Below, one piece after another: positions 7,901 through 12,352 of a stretch of DNA of 12,352 nt. A model generated the notes under the pieces. The model was not told the DNA's origin. It searched no databases and saw nothing but the letters and a program-made list of their open reading frames with translations. Within the stretch, counting starts at the first letter, position 1. Every line of letters starts with the position of its first letter. Location of the stretch: the NCBI GenBank assembly GCA_036554605.1, contig DATBMY010000114.1, positions 1-12,352 of the forward strand, given 5' to 3'. The translations under genes and the position numbers were made by a program. This DNA is from DATBMY01 sp036554605. GTDB lineage: Bacteria; Acidobacteriota; Blastocatellia; UBA7656.

Positions 7901-8130
7901 GGCAGCGCCGCGAGCTGGTAGCTGCCCGAAGAATCGGTATGGGTTGCTCGCTCAAGTCCCGTCGCTTGATTGCGCGCCGTGACCTTTGCGTTGGCCAGCA
8001 CGCCGCCTGCCTCGTCGGTGACTGTGCCTTGAATGGTTGCCGTTGACTGCGCGAGCGCGGTCAAGCTGGAGACGAATAGTAATACTGTCATCAACAGCGT
8101 GATGAAGCACCGCCGGGTTCGATTCTTCAT
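4990..8130 (-). CDS. Oar-like TonB-dependent outer-membrane receptor with N-terminal carboxypeptidase-regulatory-like domain
   Basis: The 1046-residue protein has a Sec signal peptide (basic M-K-N-R-T-R-R, a hydrophobic core at about 9-24, and A-L-A as a likely cleavage site at 25-27). A carboxypeptidase-regulatory-like beta-sandwich follows at about 30-115 (T-I-Q-G-T-V-T-D, G-S-Y-Q-L-A-A-L-P-V-G-T-Y). A plug domain spans roughly 117-270 (I-P-L-N-G-R, N-I-A-T-R-S-G-T-N), and the rest is a long beta-barrel ending in the terminal phenylalanine typical of outer-membrane proteins. C929 and C937 could form a disulfide in an external loop. Such proteins take up large substrates such as oligosaccharides or peptides, or act in surface processes like Myxococcus Oar; the substrate cannot be predicted here. 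Translation starts behind a near-perfect AAAAGGAGG (8144-8136) 5 bases before the ATG, so high expression is likely. No partner SusD, TonB or sensor gene is adjacent. Confidence 0.93.
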   Translation of the reverse strand: MKNRTRRCFITLLMTVLLFVSSLTALAQSTATIQGTVTDEAGGVLANAKVTARNQATGLERATHTDSSGSYQLAALPVGTYRIEVQMQGFQTALINNLTLEVSQIVVQNLQLKAGGAAETVTITTDAPIIETATVTVGQVINQKTVQEIPLNGRHFVDLGLLIPGSVTPPQNGFLTAPLRGQGSFAFNTAGNREDTVNFMINGINLNDMVQNQITFQPSINTVQEFKVDNSTFSAEYGRSSGAIVNIATRSGTNQFHGEVFEFLRNDALDARNFFDPADNPPFKRNQFGGAIGGPIRKNRTFFFFSYEGLRQRQGLTLFANTLTDAERASITDPVVRALVEMLPRPTSITRNAAGREVGVFQGAGTAPVDLDQWTGDVSHEIGAKDRLHAYYAIQRDKRGEPILQGNTLPGWGDTRQSRRQIFTLNETHIFGPSLVNEVRFGFNRIHITFTPNQQLNPADLGIRNGVNEAIGLPQISVTGTLINFGGPAGFPQGRGDTTFAVSDTLSYQRGSHSLKFGGEFRRFLNNNFNNNIGAFNFPSIDAFIAGNANVFAVQVGDVSSSIANGAVGLFIQDNFRWRPNLTLELGLRYDMFISPTERFDRFVNFGDGSLTRVGSGQDKIYDNSHNIQPRVGLAWDPFGDGKTSIRAGYSILADQPVTNLITGLSSNPPLATPLAFTGAIRLNNAIDIARAAGFAPASVDPEFTNAYVQSWNLNIQREITPSIGVMIGYFGSKGTNLRISRNINQRINGLRPFPALSLSSPVLPGAPLDVNIAQVTSAANSSYNALWLSASKRLSRGLQFNASYTWSKSLDYNSLNSQGVVVQDSFNIRGDRGLSDFDVRHRFVVSAIYEIPLRGNRLVEGWQVSTITQLQSGNPVNILAGNPLAIAGTSLGALNIASFTGLATLRPDVIGPVEKIGERTQWFSNAVCDPRDPRGCPAGAVFALPVSIVNGAARFHFGNLGRNVIIGPGFANTDFSLLKTTKITETVRAQFRAEVFDIFNRANFGQPGRIAQVGSTNFGVITNTRFPTGDFGSSRQIQLALKLIF

Positions 8131-8493
8131 GGTTACCTCCTTTTAACGAGCGGAATGCGTAATTGGTATTTCAAGCTTGAACGGGTCTGTAGCGATGCGC
8201 ACTAACTTTCATTACATGATCGGTCTCACCAGCGCGTCTTGCATTTCAATTCCGCGATGCCGAGATGCTCGCATTAAAGAGCCGGTTATGTTTGACCTGC
8301 GCCCGCCGGGCATGAGATGGGTGGATGAAGAACCGCTCAACTATAAGTCGACTGCTTCTGACCGGTCTTTCTCTAATTAAACAGCTTTCCGTGCAACGAC
8401 CCGGATGCAAATTAACAAAGAGTAGAAATTATGTACAGAACAAATCGACCGATTGACGGGCTGAGTGTCACCTTTCTAAAGAGTGAAGATCAG
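8131..8493. other. Intergenic region between sulfite reductase and the receptor gene
   Basis: This 363-base gap should hold the end of the sulfate-assimilation transcript and the promoter of the receptor. I found no hairpin with a T-run after the reductase stop and no clear -35/-10 pair for the receptor; CATAAT near 8430 on the minus strand is a possible -10 box without a good -35 partner. The receptor ribosome-binding site lies at 8136-8144. A 12-bp perfect palindrome sits at 8170-8181. Open frames on the plus strand (8177-8380 and 8431-8685) look like chance. Confidence 0.5.
8170..8181. repeat. 12-bp perfect palindrome upstream of the receptor gene
   Basis: TTCAAGCTTGAA is fully self-complementary and ends about 40 bases before the receptor start codon, where a regulator of the receptor could bind. 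A 12-bp palindrome can arise by chance, so this is only a candidate. Confidence 0.3.
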
Positions 8494-10116
8494 TCAATCA
8501 CCCACGCACGCGTTAGAAGCGGTCCAGCCCGGCAATTGGCCTCGCGAGCCGGTATTCGCGCCTCTCCCGAGCAGGTACGCGGCAAGCTCTTCGTTGCTGT
8601 GACGCATGCAGAATTCCTGAAACGTTTCGCCCCGGTCGCGCCCCTCCTTATACCTCGCAAAGAGGCGCGCGAGCGACTCGCTTAATAATTCGGATTCTAT
8701 CCTCGCGCCGATCCTTCTACCAAAAGTCTCGTGACGGCCCACGCCACCGCCAAGAAAGACCTGAAACGTCTCGCGCTTTATACCGTCGATGGTCGTGAGC
8801 GAGCCCTCAAGCCCCACGTCGCAGATGTGGTGCTGGCCGCAAGAGTTCGGGCAGCCAGTTACGCTTATGCGTACTGCGTCGTCCATATCAATCGACTTTT
8901 CAAGCTTGTCGTTCAGCTCGGCCGCCCGGTTCTTTGTCTCCGCTATCGCAAGCTTGCAAAACTGTATCCCGGTGCACGCGATTATGGCGCGGCGCGACCA
9001 GCTCGGTTCGGTCCTGAAGCCGCGCCTGTTAAGCTCGATCAGCAGACCGTCGAGCCGTTCGTCAGCTATATCGAGCAGCATTATGTTCTGCGCGTTCGTT
9101 GTGCGAATACGACCCGCGGCGCTTGCCGCGAGCCCGGCAAGTGCCGCAAGCTCGGCGCTCGAAGTGCGGCCGCCTAGCACTCCAAGACCAATGTAGCTGA
9201 GACCCGGCTGGCGCTGGCGGTGAACCCCGAGGTGCGAGCGGTCGCCCCGCTCGACCGCCTCGGCGCCGGGCGTGGCGGCGCGCTTGAGGCGGCGCCCGAG
9301 CCTTGCTTCTACTTCTTCGCGAAACCTCGGTATCTCCCATTGCTCGACGAGGAACTTGAGCCGCGCGCGCTTTCGATTATTCCTGTCGCCTTCGTCGCGA
9401 AAGACCGAAGCGATTGCCGCGCACAGGTCGACCGCTTCATCCGGCTCGACGAGCACGCCGAGGTCTTTTGAAAAACGGGGTGTCGTCGAAAGCCCTCCGC
9501 CCACGCGAGCGCGAAATCGAACCGAGTCGCCATCGCGCACGGCGAATAATCCAATGTCGTTTATCTCGGGATAGACGCAGCGGAGCGCGCATCCGGTTAT
9601 CGCAATCTTGAATTTGCGCGGCAGGTTAGAATAGTCGCGGTTGTCGACGAAATAATTAGTGACCCGGTGAACAAGCTCGGTCGTGTCATAAAGCTCGCCC
9701 GTGTCGGCACCCGAAACGGGACAGTTTATTATGTTGCGCACGCAGTCGCCGCAGGCTTCCGTAGTCGAAAGCCCTACGCCTTTGAGCCGGTCGAGTATCT
9801 CCGGCAGGCTCTCTATTCTCACCCAGTGCAGCTGTATGTTTTGCCGCACGGTTATGTCGGCAAGCCCGCGAGCGTATCTATCCGAAAGCTCGGCTATCAC
9901 GCGCAACTGCCCCGGCGTAAGGTCGCCTCCGGGGATTCTTATCCGCACCATGAAATAACCGTCCTCGGCCGGTCGCTGCGTGTATATCCCGTACCATTTC
10001 AGAAGGGCTTCGTCGCCGGGCGTGATCGCCTTATGGCCCAGACGCGCGTAGCGATAGACATCCTCGAGCACGTCAAGCCCGTCTTTGCGCCTTTTTATCT
10101 CTTCAATCCCGCTCAT
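8494..10116 (-). CDS. Siroheme/4Fe-4S assimilatory sulfite reductase (ferredoxin-type nitrite/sulfite reductase family)
   Basis: The 540-residue enzyme carries out the six-electron reduction of sulfite to sulfide, or of nitrite to ammonia in related enzymes. It shows the family's two-fold repeat. The cluster and siroheme ligands are C381 and C387 (A-C-T-G-I-Q-F-C) with C422 and C426 (T-G-C-P-N-S-C-G-Q-H). Siroheme-contacting arginines are expected around R58 and R91. The stretch E-A-C-G-D-C-V-R-N (120-128) recalls mycobacterial SirA, where a cysteine here is linked to a tyrosine next to the siroheme; Y42 or Y45 (W-Y-G-I-Y-T-Q-R) might be the counterpart. This, with the gene's place after cobA, cysH and cysC, favours sulfite over nitrite. 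The ATG is one base after the cysC stop, with AAGAGGTG upstream. The family cannot be split into sirA or nirA by eye, so no symbol is given. Confidence 0.9.
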   Translation of the reverse strand: MSGIEEIKRRKDGLDVLEDVYRYARLGHKAITPGDEALLKWYGIYTQRPAEDGYFMVRIRIPGGDLTPGQLRVIAELSDRYARGLADITVRQNIQLHWVRIESLPEILDRLKGVGLSTTEACGDCVRNIINCPVSGADTGELYDTTELVHRVTNYFVDNRDYSNLPRKFKIAITGCALRCVYPEINDIGLFAVRDGDSVRFRARVGGGLSTTPRFSKDLGVLVEPDEAVDLCAAIASVFRDEGDRNNRKRARLKFLVEQWEIPRFREEVEARLGRRLKRAATPGAEAVERGDRSHLGVHRQRQPGLSYIGLGVLGGRTSSAELAALAGLAASAAGRIRTTNAQNIMLLDIADERLDGLLIELNRRGFRTEPSWSRRAIIACTGIQFCKLAIAETKNRAAELNDKLEKSIDMDDAVRISVTGCPNSCGQHHICDVGLEGSLTTIDGIKRETFQVFLGGGVGRHETFGRRIGARIESELLSESLARLFARYKEGRDRGETFQEFCMRHSNEELAAYLLGRGANTGSRGQLPGWTASNACVGD

Positions 10117-10117
10117 A

Positions 10118-10696
10118 TCACACCTCTTGCCTCGCGCGAGCGATATGCGAAAGTACCTTCGCCGCGCTCTCCTCTATCTGCTCCTCAAAGCTGTCGACGA
10201 TGATATCGGGCGCAAGCGGCTCCTCATAAGGATCGCTGATGCCGGTGAAATTCTTTATCTCGCCCGCGAGCGCTCTTGTGTATAGCCCCTTCACGTCCCG
10301 CTCGACGAGATTTTCGATGGGGCAGCGAATGAAGACCTCGATGAAGCGAACGCCTTCGCTTTCAGCGAGGCGGCGAGCATCGTCGCGCGACTGCCGGAAA
10401 GGCGAGATGGCAGCGGCGAGCACGATAACGCCATTCCGCGCCAGCAGCCGCGCAACGAAACCTATGCGAAGGACATTCGTCTGGCGGTCCTCCTTTGAAA
10501 AGCCCAGCCCGCGGCTCAGGTTTTCTCTCACTTCGTCGCCGTCAAGCACCTCGACGCGCCGGCCCTGATCTCTGAGCTTGCTCGAAAGCAAACGGGCGAG
10601 CGTCGTCTTTCCCGCGCCTGAAAGACCCGTGAGCCATACGACCATCCCTCGCTCCTCGAATGATTCACCGTTTATCTCCACCGCCGTCTTCTCCAT
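10118..10696 (-). CDS. cysC: Adenylylsulfate (APS) kinase
   Basis: The enzyme phosphorylates APS with ATP to give PAPS. The 192 residues from the chosen start fit the usual length. Visible features are the P-loop G-L-S-G-A-G-K-T-T at 24-32, L-D-G-D-E-V-R at 51-57, G-L-G-F-S-K-E-D-R at 63-71, A-I-S-P-F-R at 96-101 around the phosphate-accepting serine, then D-V-K-G-L-Y and N-F-T-G-I-S-D-P-Y-E-E-P, both conserved in APS kinases. A farther upstream start at 10747 would overlap cysH by 43 bases and add a poorly conserved basic stretch; the ATG at 10696 leaves 8 bases after the cysH stop. PAPS is not needed by an APS-type CysH, so the product may serve sulfation of other molecules, or may feed the reductase if that enzyme also accepts PAPS. 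Confidence 0.93.
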   Translation of the reverse strand: MEKTAVEINGESFEERGMVVWLTGLSGAGKTTLARLLSSKLRDQGRRVEVLDGDEVRENLSRGLGFSKEDRQTNVLRIGFVARLLARNGVIVLAAAISPFRQSRDDARRLAESEGVRFIEVFIRCPIENLVERDVKGLYTRALAGEIKNFTGISDPYEEPLAPDIIVDSFEEQIEESAAKVLSHIARARQEV

Positions 10697-10704
10697 GATG
10701 AAAA

Positions 10705-11421
10705 TCACCCGGCGACCTGCGCTGTCGCGGGCGCGTGAAGGCCGCACTCTCTTTTTGCGAGCCCGGACCAGCGCCCCGCGCGCTCGTGCTCGCCCTCAAT
10801 GACCGCGCGAGTGCAATGCGTGCAGCCGATGCTCGGATAGCCCCGCTCGTGCAGCGGGTTATACGGGACTCGATTGGCCCGTATGTAATCCCACACATCC
10901 CGCCGCGTCCACCGGACGAGCGGGTTTATCTTCACCAACCGCCATTGATAATCCCACTCGACGACAAGCGCGGAGGCGCGCTCCGGGGTCTGCTCGCGTC
11001 TTATAGCGGTTGCCCACGCCGCGCGAGAGGCGAGCGCGTCCTTTAGCGGTTCGAGCTTTCTTATTCGGCAGCAGAGGTCCGGGTCGCGCGCCCACAGCTC
11101 TGGTCCGAATTGACCTTCCTGCTCTTCGGCCGTGAGCGAGGCCGCCGAGCGTCTTATCTCTATCCGGTAGCGGTCTTCTATGCGGCGGCGCAGTTCATAT
11201 GTCTCGGAAAAGAGAAACCCTGTGTCGAGGAAGAAAACGTCCGGCTTCGGGTTTATCCTGACCGCCATGTCGATTAGCGCAACGCCTTCCGCGCCAAAAC
11301 CGGTGGCGATTGTCAGGCGCTCCTCGAATTGCTCGAAAGCCCAGACGAGAGTTTCCTGCGCGGGCGCGTCTTCGAGCTTTGCCGCGGCGTCTGCTATTTC
11401 CAATTCGTCCAACTTTCTCAA
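10705..11421 (-). CDS. cysH: Assimilatory APS reductase, 4Fe-4S type
   Basis: This thioredoxin- or glutaredoxin-dependent cytoplasmic enzyme reduces adenylylsulfate to sulfite and AMP. Numbered from the chosen start, the 239 residues contain the cluster cysteine pairs C117-C118 (L-C-C-R-I-R-K) and C200/C203 (I-G-C-T-H-C-T), which mark the APS-specific branch, and the catalytic cysteine C226 in K-R-E-C-G-L-H. The substrate loop F-L-D-T-G-F-L-F lies at about 64-71. The start is a TTG at 11421, chosen because GAGGAG (11433-11428) stands 6 bases ahead of it and it falls 11 bases after the cobA stop. An ATG in frame at 11502 would overlap cobA by 70 bases and adds a non-conserved arginine-rich stretch. 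It is the second gene of the sulfate operon. Confidence 0.93.
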   Translation of the reverse strand: MRKLDELEIADAAAKLEDAPAQETLVWAFEQFEERLTIATGFGAEGVALIDMAVRINPKPDVFFLDTGFLFSETYELRRRIEDRYRIEIRRSAASLTAEEQEGQFGPELWARDPDLCCRIRKLEPLKDALASRAAWATAIRREQTPERASALVVEWDYQWRLVKINPLVRWTRRDVWDYIRANRVPYNPLHERGYPSIGCTHCTRAVIEGEHERAGRWSGLAKRECGLHAPATAQVAG

Positions 11422-11432
11422 TGCTGACTCCT

Positions 11433-12248
11433 CTACGCGACTGCGTGATCGATGACCTCTATATCTTTTAGCGAGCGATAAAGCGATTGCCTTCCAAACC
11501 ACCTGAGCCGTTTTTCAAGCGCGGCCACCGCGCCGATTATTGCTATGGCGGGCGTCTCTATTTTTATTTCGCCCCGATTGATAAGCTCTTCGAGCGTGCC
11601 CGCATAGACTTCCTGATGATCGTAAGTAGCCCACCGGATGAGGGCCATCGGGGTTGACGGGGCGCGGCCCCCTTCGACGAGCGCGCGCGCGATAGCGGCA
11701 ATCGTCCCGGCGCACATGAAGATCACGAGCGTGTCGGCAAGCCGCGCCGCTTCAGCCCAATCTATCTTGCGCCCGGCTTGAAACTGGCTCTGGTGGCCGG
11801 TTATAAAGGCGACGCTCGAAGAATGGTCGCGGTGCGTGAGGGGTATTCCGGCGTAGGCCGCGGCGGCCGCGCCCGACGATATGCCCGGCACGACTTCCCA
11901 GTTTATTGATGCCTCGGCGAGCGCGATCGCCTCTTCGCCGCCTCGCCCGAATATGAATGGGTCGCCGCCTTTGATACGGCCGACCGTCTGCCCGCGCCGC
12001 GCCCGCTCGACGAGCATGCGGTTGATATCGGCCTGCGCCCTCGAATGCGCGCCGGCCCGCTTGCCGACATAGACCAGCTCGACGCCGCGCCGCGCGTGCG
12101 TCAGGACCTCCGGGTTTACCAGATCGTCGTAAAAGATCACGTCGCTTGAAGCTATCGCGCGCGCGGCCTTCAAAGTGAGCAGCTCCGGGTCGCCCGGCCC
12201 GGCGCCGATCAAATAGACCTTCCCGATTTGCGCAGTTCTTTGATCCAT
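11433..12248 (-). CDS. cobA: Uroporphyrinogen-III C-methyltransferase
   Basis: The enzyme transfers two methyl groups from S-adenosylmethionine to uroporphyrinogen III, giving precorrin-2, the precursor of siroheme. The 271 residues cover only the methyltransferase; the dehydrogenase/ferrochelatase half present in E. coli CysG is absent, so another protein must finish siroheme. Signature motifs are G-A-G-P-G-D-P at 15-21, followed by E-L-L-T-L-K-A, then G-R-I-K-G-G-D-P-F-I-F-G-R-G at 90-103, V-V-P-G-I-S-S-G at 119-126, and I-P-L-T-H-R-D at 135-141. The ATG at 12248 fits the family start (a few residues, then G-K-V-Y-L-I-G-A-G). An in-frame GTG at 12266 lies inside a hairpin stem and has no ribosome-binding site. 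Oddly, the ATG directly follows the U-tract of that hairpin and has no clear Shine-Dalgarno sequence outside the stem. As the first gene it supplies cofactor for the sulfite reductase of the same operon. Confidence 0.92.
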   Translation of the reverse strand: MDQRTAQIGKVYLIGAGPGDPELLTLKAARAIASSDVIFYDDLVNPEVLTHARRGVELVYVGKRAGAHSRAQADINRMLVERARRGQTVGRIKGGDPFIFGRGGEEAIALAEASINWEVVPGISSGAAAAAYAGIPLTHRDHSSSVAFITGHQSQFQAGRKIDWAEAARLADTLVIFMCAGTIAAIARALVEGGRAPSTPMALIRWATYDHQEVYAGTLEELINRGEIKIETPAIAIIGAVAALEKRLRWFGRQSLYRSLKDIEVIDHAVA

Positions 12249-12286
12249 AAACGAAAAGCCCGCCACCGGCAGAGCCGATAGCGGGC
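12249..12286 (-). terminator. Terminator-like hairpin abutting the cobA start codon, possible attenuator
   Basis: On the minus strand GCCCGCTATCGGC (12286-12274) pairs with GCCGGTGGCGGGC (12270-12258): 13 pairs including two G-T wobbles, with a 3-base loop, followed by TTTTCGTTT, which ends right at the ATG at 12248. It has the form of an intrinsic terminator. No promoter can fit between it and cobA, so it either terminates an upstream transcript with read-through into the operon or works as a regulated attenuator. The purine-rich 3' arm (GGCGGG) is the only ribosome-binding-like sequence near the ATG, so the fold could also hinder translation. Confidence 0.75.
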
Positions 12287-12352
12287 AATCCCAAATCGAA
12301 AATGAAGACTAAATTATGAGCTTATCTCTAAGCGGGGACCTCCACTAAAGGC
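12287..12352 (-). other. Sequence upstream of the sulfate operon, cut by the window edge
   Basis: These 66 bases hold no clear gene start. In one minus-strand frame they read P-L-V-E-V-P-A and then TAG at 12330-12328, which might be the tail of an upstream gene. Alternatively they may be a leader RNA: a small stem AGTGG/CCGCT (loop AGGTCC) is followed by AGAGATAAG (12329-12321), reminiscent of the closing strand of SAM-I riboswitches. The visible part is too short to decide, and another frame stays open a little longer. Confidence 0.25.

Noticed and set aside
8177..8685. Two plus-strand open frames between and into the reductase gene
   Set aside because: The first lacks a ribosome-binding site and any recognisable pattern; the second runs mostly antisense to the reductase.
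10697..10747. Upstream start for cysC at 10747
   Set aside because: It would overlap cysH by 43 bases and add a basic stretch not typical of APS kinases; the ATG at 10696 fits the spacing and family length.
12249..12266. GTG start for cobA at 12266
   Set aside because: The codon is inside the hairpin stem, has no Shine-Dalgarno sequence, and would add six residues before the usual family start.
1..12352. Search for CRISPR arrays, tRNA or rRNA genes, insertion sequences and phage or defence genes
   Set aside because: Nothing with repeated spacing, cloverleaf pattern, transposase or integrase motifs was seen on either strand.

Overview
This window most resembles a chromosomal segment of an Acidobacteriota bacterium, probably a Blastocatellia (subdivision 4) relative. 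The main pointer is a 1046-residue Oar-like outer-membrane receptor with an N-terminal carboxypeptidase-regulatory-like domain, a family strongly expanded in that phylum. Moderately high GC with frequent ATA isoleucine codons and an XRE regulator with a helical tail also fit. The phylum assignment is inferred from gene families, not from a marker gene.

Layout, left to right. (1) At 1-338 (minus) lies the start of a Crp/Fnr-type regulator, cut by the left edge. (2) About 880 bases follow with no recognisable gene but with several perfect inverted repeats, the last of them just ahead of an XRE-type helix-turn-helix gene (1219-1656, plus). (3) A minus-strand cluster follows, read from right to left: a membrane-anchored diheme cytochrome c (4740-4396), an NAD(P)-dependent aldehyde dehydrogenase (4420-2894) and L-alanine dehydrogenase ald (2863-1751). 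A sigma70-like promoter with a perfect TTGACA box and a 17-bp spacer lies about 45 bases ahead of the cytochrome start codon. (4) A large TonB-dependent receptor gene (8130-4990, minus) has a consensus ribosome-binding site and ends in a strong intrinsic terminator. (5) A compact sulfate-assimilation operon occupies 12248-8494 on the minus strand: cobA (siroheme precursor synthesis), cysH (4Fe-4S APS reductase), cysC (APS kinase) and a siroheme/4Fe-4S sulfite reductase. The genes are separated by 1 to 11 bases.

How the genes work together. In group 5, CysH reduces APS to sulfite and the siroheme reductase takes sulfite to sulfide. CobA makes precorrin-2, from which the siroheme cofactor of that reductase is built. 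CysC makes PAPS from APS. ATP sulfurylase and the precorrin-2 dehydrogenase/ferrochelatase are not in the window and may lie beyond its right edge. The most unusual regulatory feature is a terminator-shaped hairpin whose U-tract abuts the cobA start codon, which suggests that the sulfate operon may be controlled by attenuation or by a riboswitch whose sensor lies mostly outside the window. No phage, transposon, CRISPR or defence system was seen, and most genes here belong to well-known families.
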